In this document: one piece after another, positions 8,269 through 16,663 of the stretch
Numbering within the stretch: position 1 is the stretch's first letter
Layout: the number at the start of each line of letters is the position of its first letter
Source: UBA5500 sp023622465
Lineage (GTDB): Bacteria; Bacillota; UBA994; UBA5500
Direction: 5' to 3'
Assembly (NCBI GenBank): GCA_023622465.1
Contig: JAMNZE010000093.1
Location: 1-62,469, forward strand
Length of the DNA: 62,469 bases
Position numbers and translations under genes: made by a program
Notes under the pieces: generated by a model
What the model was told of the DNA's origin: nothing
Seen by the model: the letters and a program-made list of their open reading frames with translations, nothing else
Databases searched by the model: none

Positions 8269-9066
8269 ATGAGCACAGGAAATTTACAACAACCAGGAAA
8301 CGCACAAAGTTCGATTGATCAAGTTCTTGCGGTAATGAGTGGTAAAGGCGGCGTAGGTAAATCTTCGATGACAGCACTGATTGCCAGTCAGCTGGCCAAT
8401 CGGGGCTACAAGGTAGGCGTACTTGATGCCGACATCACAGGCCCTAGTATCCCAAGACTATTGGGGGTGAGTGATAGGCCCGAAAGCTGTCCCGACGGGT
8501 TGCTGCCTGTCCGTTCGGGTGGAGGACTTAAGGTCATGAGTCTCAATTTGTTACTCCCACGGGAAGACCAACCAGTGGTTTGGCGAGCTCCTCTTATCAC
8601 TAATATGATCAGGCAATTCTGGACAAACGTTATTTGGGGTGAATTGGATTTTCTAATCGTTGACTTGCCCCCCGGCACCGGTGATGCTCCTCTAACTGTG
8701 CTACAAAGCTTACCAGTGGACGGCTTGGTGCTAGTTAGTACCCCCCAAGATTTAGCAGTAATGATAGTAAAGAAGGCCATTCATATGGCTCGTAGCATGG
8801 GGGTCCCAATTCTTGGTTTAGTGGAGAACATGAGTGGACTCCAGTGTCCCCATTGCGGCGAGCTAATTGAACCTTTCGGCCCCAGCCAGGGAAAAGCGGT
8901 TAGCCAGGAACTCGATCTGGCTTTCCTTGGCAGTCTGCCTATAGAACCTAAACTCCGAGAGCTGTCTGACCGGGGAGAAATCGAAAATTACAGCAGTGAA
9001 GCGGTTGACGAACTAATTGATAACCTGCGCATACAATTAGGTGCTTTAAAAGGAGGTGAAAAGTGA
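8269..9066 (+). CDS. Mrp/NBP35-family P-loop ATPase (Fe-S carrier)
   Basis: A 265-aa MinD-like ATPase of the Mrp/ApbC/NBP35 group, thought to bind and deliver Fe-S clusters. It has the deviant Walker A loop SGKGGVGKSS near residues 24-33, DADITGPSIPRLLG, a Walker B-type FLIVDLPPGTGDAPLT, and the CPHCGE pair that would bridge an Fe-S cluster at the dimer interface. Start ATG follows AAGGGAGG. The stop overlaps the next start (TGATG), so the two are translationally coupled. In anaerobes, Mrp genes with small Gly/Arg-rich and DUF134 partners recur together; their joint function is not established. Confidence 0.9.
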   Translation: MSTGNLQQPGNAQSSIDQVLAVMSGKGGVGKSSMTALIASQLANRGYKVGVLDADITGPSIPRLLGVSDRPESCPDGLLPVRSGGGLKVMSLNLLLPREDQPVVWRAPLITNMIRQFWTNVIWGELDFLIVDLPPGTGDAPLTVLQSLPVDGLVLVSTPQDLAVMIVKKAIHMARSMGVPILGLVENMSGLQCPHCGELIEPFGPSQGKAVSQELDLAFLGSLPIEPKLRELSDRGEIENYSSEAVDELIDNLRIQLGALKGGEK

Positions 9067-9308
9067 TGCCAAGATTTGATTGCCCTGGTCCGCTGGGTTG
9101 GGGGCCGCGAGTAGGCCGTGGTCTAGGTTTCTGCGGTTCTCCCCCCCGGGCTGCTTTTTGCGGCTATGGCCGTGGTTTCGGTCGCGGTTATGGTCGGCGT
9201 CAACGGCTTGCTCCGTCTAAAGAGGCGATTAAAGACGAGATTTCTTTCTTAGAGGAGCGGTTAGAGGAACTTAGAGAACTCCTTGCGGAAGACGAGGACA
9301 AAGAATAA
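9066..9308 (+). CDS. Small Gly/Arg/Cys-rich DUF5320-like protein
   Basis: An 80-aa protein in two parts. The N-terminal half is rich in Gly, Arg, Pro and Cys (CPGPLGWGPR, FCGS, FCGYGRGFGRGYGRR). The C-terminal half is an acidic amphipathic helix (KDEISFLEERLEELRELL) likely to form a coiled coil. This matches the DUF5320-type proteins seen beside Mrp ATPases. The ATG at 9066 overlaps the mrp stop, with AAAGGAGGTG ahead of it. The biochemical role is unknown; the two or three cysteines could hold metal, but that is speculation. Confidence 0.8.
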   Translation: MPRFDCPGPLGWGPRVGRGLGFCGSPPRAAFCGYGRGFGRGYGRRQRLAPSKEAIKDEISFLEERLEELRELLAEDEDKE

Positions 9309-9453
9309 TCTAGCTGTAGTCTACCGGATTTACATGCTAGAATATTGGACGGGTATAGGGTCTCTAAGGGGGTGTGCGCTAGGCACTTATAGAGGCACCA
9401 GGAAAAGGTGAAGAGTTTGGCGATGATATAATGTTCGGTAGGAGAATTACAAT

Positions 9454-9484
9454 CTAGTGGTGATACTTGCCTGAACACCACTAG
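9454..9484 (+). promoter_or_regulatory. Inverted repeat immediately upstream of the DUF134 gene
   Basis: CTAGTGGTG / CACCACTAG, perfect 9-bp arms around a 13-nt loop, ending just before the AGGAGG of the DUF134 gene. No T-run follows. It could be an operator or an mRNA hairpin. Confidence 0.55.
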
Positions 9485-9501
9485 CAAGCTAGGAGGACGT
9501 A

Positions 9502-9885
9502 ATGGCACCAAGACCACGCATATACCGAATAGTTGAGAGCGAACCATTATATGATATCTACAAGCCGGCAGGGGTGCCCATGGCTGCTCTGGAGGAGGTA
9601 GTACTGACCGTGGAGCAGCTGGAGGCTCTGCGTCTTAAAGATCTGGAAGGTCTGGAGCAGGAAGCCTGTGCCGAATTGATGCAGGTTTCTCGCCCTACCT
9701 TTCAGCGGGTGCTGGCCCGTGCCCGTGAAACCGTGGCCCGTGCTTTGGTAGAGGGAAAAGCTTTACGTATAGAAGGGGGGCACTACCTGCTTCGTCACCA
9801 AGTGCAGTGTCGGCGCCACAGGCATGGAAAAAGGAGGCATGGTGGCTGCGGTTATTGTGGGCCATCGGGTAGGAAGGATAGTTAA
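9502..9885 (+). CDS. DUF134 (UPF0251) predicted DNA-binding protein
   Basis: A 127-aa protein with the family start PRPRIYRIVES and a sigma-70-region-4-like helix-turn-helix: LTVEQLEALRLKDLEGLEQEACAELMQVSRPTFQRVLARARETVARALVEG. It ends with a His/Arg/Cys-rich tail (QCRRHRHGKRRHGGCGYC) that could bind a metal or cluster. ATG follows GCTAGGAGG, and the hairpin at 9454-9484 sits right before it. It probably regulates the mrp unit through the TGAGCATATGCTCA sites; that link is inferred from proximity. The locus ends in a bidirectional terminator. Confidence 0.85.
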   Translation: MAPRPRIYRIVESEPLYDIYKPAGVPMAALEEVVLTVEQLEALRLKDLEGLEQEACAELMQVSRPTFQRVLARARETVARALVEGKALRIEGGHYLLRHQVQCRRHRHGKRRHGGCGYCGPSGRKDS

Positions 9886-9910
9886 AGGCTGAGTTAAAAA
9901 TAGAGAAAAG

Positions 9911-9941
9911 GCACCCCCGGTTAATGAACCGGGGGTGTTTA
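9911..9941. terminator. Bidirectional terminator between the DUF134 gene and the OsmC gene
   Basis: ACCCCCGGTT / AACCGGGGGT with a 4-nt loop between convergent genes, a short T-run on the right and A-rich sequence on the left. Confidence 0.85.
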
Positions 9942-9949
9942 TTGTAAGT

Positions 9950-10324
9950 TTAAGCTTCCCGTACTGTAGTTTCGAACTCGGGTTGTTCGTACAGATGCTT
10001 TTTAACAAAACAAGCATTTGCCGCTTTGACTAGACGATCGCGATGCTCGGCGGGGAAACCTTCTGGCAATACGATTTCCATTTTTATTTTACTGGCCAGT
10101 CTAGTGTCCGGATTGCGCTCCACATCTACTAGGATTTGTAATCCTTCGCTATCTATGTTACGCGACCTGCAGTAGCCAGCCGCCGTAAGGGCAGCACAAG
10201 CACCTAATGAGGCGATAAACAAATCGAAGGCAGAGGGGTTGCCCTCACCACCGGTTTGCAGCGTTAAGCCTTTAAAGTGGGCGTTGGCCCGCCCTTCCAC
10301 TAGACGAATTTCCATATCAGCCAT
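9950..10324 (-). CDS. OsmC-family peroxidase-like protein
   Basis: A 124-aa OsmC/Ohr fold protein. It contains the two conserved cysteine contexts: ASLGACAALTA (the first, in the buried helix) and NACFVKKHL (the second). Members reduce organic hydroperoxides with dithiol reductants or have undefined roles in anaerobes. The length is short relative to E. coli OsmC but normal for the YhfA-like subgroup. It is a single gene, convergent with the DUF134 gene, starting with a good AAGGAGG site. Its hydroperoxide activity is inferred. Confidence 0.85.
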   Translation of the reverse strand: MADMEIRLVEGRANAHFKGLTLQTGGEGNPSAFDLFIASLGACAALTAAGYCRSRNIDSEGLQILVDVERNPDTRLASKIKMEIVLPEGFPAEHRDRLVKAANACFVKKHLYEQPEFETTVREA

Positions 10325-10447
10325 GCTTAATACCTCCTTATGGTTTGCATAAGATTATATTTCTGCATGTCCTATCCTATTCCTGCTGCAGCCTTTCGTT
10401 ACTTCAGAAAATCGGGTACACTGAGCATAGGAGGGGGCTGGGCTAAA

Positions 10448-10804
10448 GTGTGGAGCATTTATGGACTAGCTTTAGTGCTTACTACTATCGCTAATGGTAT
10501 AATTAAACTGCTTGTATTAGGTCGAGGCCATACGGCCGGCTTCTATTTGGCCGCCGTATCCGGCTCGCTCCTGGTAGCCGCTCTCTGGGCTGTAGTTCTG
10601 GCAGTATGGTGGGAACGCCCGTGGCAGGCTCCCCTTTTTGTTTGTCTAGCTGCTACTATTAGCGGGTTACTCTTTTATCGGGCCGAGCTTATGGCGGGCC
10701 ATTTGACTTCGGCCGCAATAATTGTGGTAGTCGTCGCCACCACGGTGTGGGTGCTGGCGAACCTTGGCTGTGCCCTGCGCCAGCGCCTGCGGGCGATGGA
10801 TTAA
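10448..10804 (+). CDS. Small integral membrane protein, unknown function
   Basis: About 118 aa with four predicted membrane helices: residues about 5-22 (YGLALVLTTIANGIIKLLVL), 31-50, 57-75 and 84-105, and a short basic tail (RQRLRAMD). I do not recognise a family. The GTG at 10448 is chosen because GGAGGGGG lies about 10 nt upstream; an in-frame ATG at 10340 would add 36 residues but has no ribosome binding site. It ends 25 nt before gltX and is probably co-transcribed with it. No catalytic motif is visible. Confidence 0.65.
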   Translation: MWSIYGLALVLTTIANGIIKLLVLGRGHTAGFYLAAVSGSLLVAALWAVVLAVWWERPWQAPLFVCLAATISGLLFYRAELMAGHLTSAAIIVVVVATTVWVLANLGCALRQRLRAMD

Positions 10805-10829
10805 TTTTGTTGACAAAGGAGAATGCGAG

Positions 10830-12278
10830 ATGGAACTGAAGCGACCGGTTAGGGTAAGAATGGCGCCTAGCCCCACGGGCGATGCCCATGTAGGCCACGC
10901 TCGTACTACCCTTTATAACTATTTATTAGCGCGCCAACACGATGGTACTTTTATTTTGCGCATCGATGATACGGATACCAAACGTAATACGGAAGAAGCG
11001 GAAGTCGGTGTTTATCGCGGTTTGCGTTGGCTAGGTTTAGATTGGGATGAGGGACCCGATAAAGGTGGACCTCATATGCCTTATCGGCAAAGCGAACGCT
11101 TGGAAATCTACCATAAGTATGCGCAGCAACTGTTGGAAAATGGGGCCGCCTATGAGTGTTTCTGCACCCCCGAGGAATTGGAAGCCGAGCGCAAAGCACA
11201 AATGGAGGCTAAGGAAGATATCAAATACAGTGGTAAGTGCCGCCATCTTACCGAGGAAGAGCGTCAAGCTTTGAAGGCTGCCGGCCGCAAGCCTACTATA
11301 CGTTTAAAAGTTCCTAATAAAATAGTGGGCTTCCATGACCTGGTGCGGGGTTGGATTGAAGCCGATGCTAGTTTGATGGGCGATTTTATTATTATGAAAT
11401 CCGACGGTATGCCGGTATATAACTTCGCTACGGTGATCGATGACCACCTTATGCAAATAAGCCAGGTTACTCGGGGAGCTGAACATATCTCCAACACCTT
11501 CCCGCAGATTCTTATCTATGAAGCCTTAGGCTTTGAAGTACCCCAGTTTGCCCACTTTAGCCTTATGCTCAATGAAGACCGTAGCAAGATGAGCAAGCGG
11601 AAGGGAGCTACTTTTGTGGGTGAATACGCCGAAATGGGGTATCTGCCGGAAGCCATGATTAATTTCTTAGCTTTTCTCGGCTGGAGCCCCGGCGGCGATG
11701 ATGAGGAGATTCTCACTCTTGATGATTTGTTGGAGAAATTTTCATTAGAGCAATGTACCGTTTCTAATGCGGTTTTCGATATTAAGAAACTAGATTGGAT
11801 AAACGCCAAGTGGATTAGGCGTCTGGAAGCGGCCGACTTGGCAGAACGGATAGTTCCTTTCTTACAGAAGGAAGGCTTCATCGGTGAAGACTACGATCTG
11901 GAACACCTGACTAAGATCGCTCAATTGATTCAGGAGCGATTACCGCGTTTGGATGCGGTTAAAGATTTCCCTTACCTCTTCCTGGAGCCGGAGGTGCCGG
12001 TGGCAGAGATTGAGAAGTTATTGAAAGACAAGGATGCCAAGGCCGGCTTCCAGGCTGTCTTAGCTGCGATTCGCGACGTGGTCTGGGAGGAGAAGGAAAT
12101 AGACGCGGCGGTGCGTGCGGTACAAGCCGATTTAGGCTGGAGTAATAAGGAACTATTTATGAGTCTGCGCCTGGCCATTTGTGGTGGAAAGGTTTCGCCA
12201 CCTCTGTTCCCCATGATGGAAGTTTTGGGGCAGGAGCGGATTGTGCAGCGCTTAGAGCGGGCTGTGGACCAGCTATAA
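10830..12278 (+). CDS. gltX: Glutamate--tRNA ligase
   Basis: Class I aminoacyl-tRNA synthetase, 482 aa, the usual size. The HIGH-type motif appears as HVGH at residues 20-23 within APSPTGDAHVGHA, and the KMSKS-type motif as KMSKRKG near residue 250. The C-terminal anticodon-binding region (LERIVPFLQKEG, FPYLFLEP) is complete. It may also mischarge tRNA-Gln if the organism uses the GatCAB route, which cannot be judged here. The start at 10830 has AAAGGAGA upstream; an upstream in-frame ATG at 10764 lies within the preceding gene and is rejected. It ends with a terminator shared with udk. Confidence 0.96.
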   Translation: MELKRPVRVRMAPSPTGDAHVGHARTTLYNYLLARQHDGTFILRIDDTDTKRNTEEAEVGVYRGLRWLGLDWDEGPDKGGPHMPYRQSERLEIYHKYAQQLLENGAAYECFCTPEELEAERKAQMEAKEDIKYSGKCRHLTEEERQALKAAGRKPTIRLKVPNKIVGFHDLVRGWIEADASLMGDFIIMKSDGMPVYNFATVIDDHLMQISQVTRGAEHISNTFPQILIYEALGFEVPQFAHFSLMLNEDRSKMSKRKGATFVGEYAEMGYLPEAMINFLAFLGWSPGGDDEEILTLDDLLEKFSLEQCTVSNAVFDIKKLDWINAKWIRRLEAADLAERIVPFLQKEGFIGEDYDLEHLTKIAQLIQERLPRLDAVKDFPYLFLEPEVPVAEIEKLLKDKDAKAGFQAVLAAIRDVVWEEKEIDAAVRAVQADLGWSNKELFMSLRLAICGGKVSPPLFPMMEVLGQERIVQRLERAVDQL

Positions 12279-12291
12279 AACGCAAAAACAC

Positions 12292-12325
12292 AAGGGGGCT
12301 GATCGCTTTTGTGATCAGCCCCCTT
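12292..12325. terminator. Terminator between convergent gltX and udk
   Basis: AAGGGGGCTGATC / GATCAGCCCCCTT, 13-bp perfect arms with an 8-nt loop, positioned to serve both strands. Confidence 0.85.
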
Positions 12326-12332
12326 CTAATAA

Positions 12333-12959
12333 CTAGATTGCACAAACCGAACGTAGTTTGGCCACTATCATATCAATGGCCACCTGATTCTTGCCGCCTT
12401 CGGGAACGATAATATCCGCGTAGCGTTTGCTGGGCTCCACGAATTGTTCGTGCATCGGTTTCACCGTTTTTAGATATTGTTCAATAACCGATTCTACGGT
12501 GCGTTGCCGCTCATTGATATCGCGCACCAAACGGCGCAAAATTCGCGTGTCCGCGTCCGTATCTACATAAATTCGCAAGTCCAACCGTTCCCGTAGCTCG
12601 GCATTTTCTAGCACCAAAATGCCTTCCACCAAAATGATACTTTTGGGTTCGACTAACACTTCCTCCGCTTTGCGTACGTGTTGCGTAAAATCATATTCGG
12701 GCATATAGATGCTCTTTCCGCTTCTCAGATCATCCAGATGTTTTATCAGTAGATCGGTTTCAAATGCCAGCGGATGGTCGTAGTTTACTTTGACGCGTTC
12801 AGCAAAAGGGAGATGTTTTTGATCGTGGTAATAGTTGTCATGTCGAATCAACGTCACTTCGCCCGGTAAAGCTTGCTGTAAACGTTCCGAGAGGGTAGAT
12901 TTGCCCGAGCCCGTCCCGCCAGCAATGCCCACCACATAGGGAAGTTTCTTTACTTGCAT
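12333..12959 (-). CDS. udk: Uridine/cytidine kinase
   Basis: Phosphorylates uridine and cytidine to their 5'-monophosphates. The 208-aa protein has Walker A GGTGSGKS, the base-binding RHDNYYHDQ segment, YDHPLAFETDLL, and VEGILVLENAELRERLDLRIYVDTDADTRILRRLVRD (Walker B, lid). ATG at 12959 is 7 nt after AGGCGG; ATG at 12965 sits too close to it. It is the last gene of the nucleoside ABC importer operon, 13 nt after the second permease, which couples uptake to phosphorylation and suggests pyrimidine nucleosides among the imported substrates. Confidence 0.94.
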   Translation of the reverse strand: MQVKKLPYVVGIAGGTGSGKSTLSERLQQALPGEVTLIRHDNYYHDQKHLPFAERVKVNYDHPLAFETDLLIKHLDDLRSGKSIYMPEYDFTQHVRKAEEVLVEPKSIILVEGILVLENAELRERLDLRIYVDTDADTRILRRLVRDINERQRTVESVIEQYLKTVKPMHEQFVEPSKRYADIIVPEGGKNQVAIDMIVAKLRSVCAI

Positions 12960-12972
12960 TGTCATACCGCCT

Positions 12973-13920
12973 TTAACGCTTATCCACTTCGTAGGGCTGG
13001 CCCGACGCTGCCGGTCCAACGGTACGGCCAACAAAACCGGCCAGAGCCAACATGGTGATGATGTAGGGGAAAGTAGCCATCAATGACGATGGTATATATT
13101 TGCCTATACCTAGCAGGTTAGACGTCACTTGAATGGCTTCCGATACCCCGAATAGGAGACAGGCCGCCATAGTTCCTAAGGGTGTCCATTTACCAAAGAT
13201 GACAGCCGCCAAGGCAATGAAGCCCCGTCCAGCAGCCATGTTTTCTAAGAAAGCAGTTCCGATACCGATGGAGAGTACACTGCCGGCAAAGCCTGCTAAT
13301 ATACCGCTAAGGATTACGCCCAGATAGCGGATGCGGTAGACGTTAATACCCACCGTGTCGGCCGCATGGGGGTGTTCACCCACGGCTCGTATGCGCAACC
13401 CAATGGGCGTATGAAAGAGAATAAAATGAGTAACCCCGGTGAGGATGAAAGCCAGATAAACGCCGGGGGAATGGGTACCTAGAATCGGCCCGATCCAAGG
13501 TAGATCCTTAATAAAAGGTATAGACCAGTCGGCCACCTTAGGCGCCGTGTCTAAAAGTAGGTGTCCCCCCTGATCGAAGATACTCTTCATCAGGAAGGAG
13601 CTTAACCCGGCTGCCAGGATGTTTATGGCTGTGCCGCTGATGACCTGGTTGGCTTTAAAACGGATCGATAACACGCCGTGTAAGGCGGCCAGGAGAGCTC
13701 CCGATAAAATGGCTGCCAGCACACCTAACCAGGGCTGGTAGGTGAGTAAAGTGACAGCAACGGCGGCAAAGGAGCCAAGAGTAATCATTCCTTCTAAGGC
13801 GATGTTGACCACTCCTGCCCGTTCAGAAAAAATTCCGCCCAGACCAGCCAAAAGTAGCACCGCGGCTGACCGTACTGCGAAGAAAAGAAGGGTAGTTGTG
13901 GTTACATAGTTGAGGTTCAC
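12973..13920 (-). CDS. Nucleoside ABC transporter permease (second subunit)
   Basis: A 315-aa integral membrane permease of the branched-chain/nucleoside type, like the YufQ/NupQ proteins. It has about eight or nine hydrophobic segments and the family landmarks GIFSERAGVVNIALEGMITLG near the N terminus, LSIRFKANQVISGTAINILAAG, and GENPHAADTVGINVYRIR-like coupling sequence (here GEHPHAADTVGIN). It overlaps the upstream permease by 4 nt, so the two are translationally coupled. It would form the membrane channel with the 365-aa partner. Confidence 0.92.
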   Translation of the reverse strand: MNLNYVTTTTLLFFAVRSAAVLLLAGLGGIFSERAGVVNIALEGMITLGSFAAVAVTLLTYQPWLGVLAAILSGALLAALHGVLSIRFKANQVISGTAINILAAGLSSFLMKSIFDQGGHLLLDTAPKVADWSIPFIKDLPWIGPILGTHSPGVYLAFILTGVTHFILFHTPIGLRIRAVGEHPHAADTVGINVYRIRYLGVILSGILAGFAGSVLSIGIGTAFLENMAAGRGFIALAAVIFGKWTPLGTMAACLLFGVSEAIQVTSNLLGIGKYIPSSLMATFPYIITMLALAGFVGRTVGPAASGQPYEVDKR

Positions 13921-15014
13921 GCCGCTTCCCCCTTCCTAGAGAATCGTTTCAGCAGAAAGCGAACGATTTCATCGGCAGCTATGAAGAAGATGATACAAGC
14001 CTGAATGATACCTACCACCTGTTTGGGTACCCCGGTAGACAATTGAATGCTGGCGGAGCCGCGATACAGAACGCCATAGAGTAATGCGGCCAAAATAACT
14101 CCTGCCGGATGATTACGTCCAATTAGTGATACGGCGACACCGTCAAGGCCGATACCGGTGAAACCAAACAACTGAAACACTCGCCGCTTGACACCAAGAG
14201 TATATACAGCACCGCCCAGTCCTGCCAGGAGACCACTAATTACTAGAGCGCCTAATAGCCTATTGGGCACATTGATGCCCGCATACTCGGCTGCAGTGGG
14301 GCTGTAGCCAGTGGCTCGGATTTCATATCCCAATTTGGTTCGCCATAGCAGGTAATAAACTACGACTACCGCTAGCACTGCCAGAATAATACCCCAGTTG
14401 GCCGTTGTGCCCATAAAGTTGGGGATAAGGGCCTTGCGGGGCACCTCAAAGGTAGCTTGGTAGCCCGGCTCGCGTAACCATTTGGATAAGACCAGGGTGT
14501 TGGTCAGATAAAGGGCGATATAGTTCATCATAATCGAGTTGATAACCTCGTGCACACCCCGCTTAGCTTTCAACCAACCGGGAATGGCTGCCCATAAGCC
14601 GCCGGCTAGTGTACCAGCAACAAGACAGACTAAAGTTAACAGAGGGCCCGGTAACCAATGCAGCTTGATACCGGCGATGCCCGCTACCAGCATACCCATG
14701 GTAAATTGTCCTTCCGCCCCAATATTAAACATACCGGTGCGGAAAGCAAAGGCGACGGCTAACCCGGTGAAAACCAGGGGAGTAGCTTGTCCGATAACAT
14801 CAAGAAAACTCCGTTTAGAGCCGAAGATCGTGTCCAATACGGCTTTGTAAACAGCTAAGGGACTCTTACCGATGCTGAGGACAAATATGCTGCCGGCCAG
14901 CAAACCAAAGGCTATAGCTGCCAGCGGAACTATTAAATTGGATTCCCAGTCCGTATTACGCCAAAAGGCTCTCAGCTTATCCCATAGCGTGGGCCGTTCT
15001 TGCTCAGTTGGCAA
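13917..15014 (-). CDS. Nucleoside ABC transporter permease (first subunit)
   Basis: A 365-aa membrane permease of the YufP/NupP type. It shows multiple hydrophobic helices, the N-terminal TPLVFTGLAVAFAFRTGMFNIGAEGQFTMG signature, MNYIALYLTN and the coupling segment EIRATGYSPTAAEYAGINV that would contact the ATPase. It overlaps the ATPase gene by 11 nt and the next permease by 4 nt. The gene pairs with the smaller permease in the same complex. No purine- or pyrimidine-specific residue can be assigned. Confidence 0.92.
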   Translation of the reverse strand: MPTEQERPTLWDKLRAFWRNTDWESNLIVPLAAIAFGLLAGSIFVLSIGKSPLAVYKAVLDTIFGSKRSFLDVIGQATPLVFTGLAVAFAFRTGMFNIGAEGQFTMGMLVAGIAGIKLHWLPGPLLTLVCLVAGTLAGGLWAAIPGWLKAKRGVHEVINSIMMNYIALYLTNTLVLSKWLREPGYQATFEVPRKALIPNFMGTTANWGIILAVLAVVVVYYLLWRTKLGYEIRATGYSPTAAEYAGINVPNRLLGALVISGLLAGLGGAVYTLGVKRRVFQLFGFTGIGLDGVAVSLIGRNHPAGVILAALLYGVLYRGSASIQLSTGVPKQVVGIIQACIIFFIAADEIVRFLLKRFSRKGEAA

Positions 15015-16545
15015 CCGTTTCTCCTCCCTTCCCGCGCTCGCCTACCATAAGCAGCCCAATTTTTTCTTCCGTCGCTTCTTCTCCGCTGAGTTCGCCGACA
15101 ATTTTCCCTTCATACATTACCAAAATGCGATCAGCTAAAGCCATGATTTCATCGAGCTCTAAGGAGACAAGCAAGATTGCTTTGCCCGCATCTCGTTGTT
15201 GCAGCAACTCCTTATGAATAAATTCGATGGCGCCCACGTCTAATCCTCGGGTGGGTTGGGCAGCGATCAGCAAATCCGGGTTTTGGTCAATTTCACGAGC
15301 CACGATGATCTTCTGTTGGTTTCCTCCCGATAGCGAGCGGGCTAATGTCTGCACCGATGGGGTGCGAATATCGTATTTGGCCACTAGGTTCTTGGCATAT
15401 CCTTCCGCTAAACCCTGGTTCATAGTTAAACCGCTACTAAAGGGGGGCCGGAAATAGCTGCGCATGACCATGTTTTCTGCCACCGTAAAGTTAAGCACTA
15501 AGCCGCGTTTTTGGCGGTCTTGCGGGATGTGGGCTACTCCCGCTTCCTGTACTTGGCGGGGAGTAAGGTTGGTAACCTCTTGCTCAGAGATTTTAATCTT
15601 GCCTTCAGTAGCTTGGCGTAGACCGGCAATGCAGTCTACCAGCTCGGTTTGTCCGTTACCTTCCACTCCAGCGATGGCCACAATTTCTCCTGCCCGGACA
15701 TTAAAGGTAATACCTCGTAGGGCGGGGAGCCCCCGGTTATCAAGAGCATGCAAATTCTCCACCTGTAAAACCGGCTGCCCCGGTGAAGCGGCGGTCTTGG
15801 ATACGGTTAATTCCACATCGCGCCCCACCATCAGAGTGGCCAATTCGTTTAGGGAAGCATCGGCTGTGGGCAGGGTTGCAATTTTTTTGCCCCGCCGAAT
15901 GACGGTCACCTTGTCACAAGAACGAAGTACTTCTTTAAGTTTATGGGTAATGAAAATAATCGATTTTCCGGCCGCTACCAGCTGCCGCATAGTAACAATT
16001 AGTTCATCCGCCTCTTGGGGTGTCAACACAGCCGTCGGCTCATCAAGAATAAGCAGCTCGGCTCCCCGGTATAGGGCTTTTAGGATTTCTACCCGCTGCT
16101 GCATACCAACAGAAATATCGGCGATGCGCGCATGCGGATCTACATGTAGGTTATACTTTTCTGAGAGCTCCTCTACTTTGGCAATTGCTTGCCGGCGATC
16201 CAGTCGAATCCCCTTATGGGGCTCATTGCCTAAGATGATGTTTTCCGCCACCGTAAAGGGTTCCACCAGCATAAAGTGTTGATGGACCATGCCGATGCCG
16301 TGGCGAATGGCTGCATTGGGGCCATCGAAATGGACCACTTTGCCATCGATTCTAATTTCGCCCGCATCAGCCCTATATAGCCCATAAAGAATGTTCATTA
16401 GCGTCGACTTGCCTGCTCCGTTTTCACCCAGCAAGGCGTGAATTTCTCCCCGGTAGATGTCGAGGTCGATACGGTCGTTAGCCAGTACCCCCGGGAACTG
16501 TTTGACAATACCTCGCATTTCTACAAAGGGAACAGAAGTATTCAT
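15004..16545 (-). CDS. Nucleoside ABC transporter ATP-binding protein (two ABC domains)
   Basis: A 513-aa protein with two fused ABC domains, as in YufO/NupO and sugar importers. Domain 1 has Walker A GENGAGKS, LSGG-position DISVGMQQRVEILKAL and Walker B LLILDEPTAVLTP. Domain 2 has degenerate GVEGNGQTE in place of Walker A, a canonical LSGGNQQK signature and Walker B DLLIAAQPTRGLD, in which the usual D-E is replaced by A-Q. Such asymmetry is normal in this family. It follows the binding-protein gene after a hairpin that may lower its expression relative to that gene. Confidence 0.93.
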   Translation of the reverse strand: MNTSVPFVEMRGIVKQFPGVLANDRIDLDIYRGEIHALLGENGAGKSTLMNILYGLYRADAGEIRIDGKVVHFDGPNAAIRHGIGMVHQHFMLVEPFTVAENIILGNEPHKGIRLDRRQAIAKVEELSEKYNLHVDPHARIADISVGMQQRVEILKALYRGAELLILDEPTAVLTPQEADELIVTMRQLVAAGKSIIFITHKLKEVLRSCDKVTVIRRGKKIATLPTADASLNELATLMVGRDVELTVSKTAASPGQPVLQVENLHALDNRGLPALRGITFNVRAGEIVAIAGVEGNGQTELVDCIAGLRQATEGKIKISEQEVTNLTPRQVQEAGVAHIPQDRQKRGLVLNFTVAENMVMRSYFRPPFSSGLTMNQGLAEGYAKNLVAKYDIRTPSVQTLARSLSGGNQQKIIVAREIDQNPDLLIAAQPTRGLDVGAIEFIHKELLQQRDAGKAILLVSLELDEIMALADRILVMYEGKIVGELSGEEATEEKIGLLMVGERGKGGETVAN

Positions 16546-16610
16546 TTTGTCACCTCGCTTACACCTATCCTCTATAATTGTCGCATGTTTAATGGGTAAA
16601 GAAAACCCAT

Positions 16611-16640
16611 AAAAAGGGCCAGACAGATTTTGTCTGGCCC
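16611..16640 (-). terminator. Hairpin with T-run between the binding-protein gene and the ABC genes
   Basis: On the minus strand, GGGCCAGAC / GTCTGGCCC is followed by TTTTTA. It lies inside the operon and may act as a partial terminator giving excess binding protein. Confidence 0.75.
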
Positions 16641-16663
16641 TGCAGAATAACTTTCAAAGTTTA

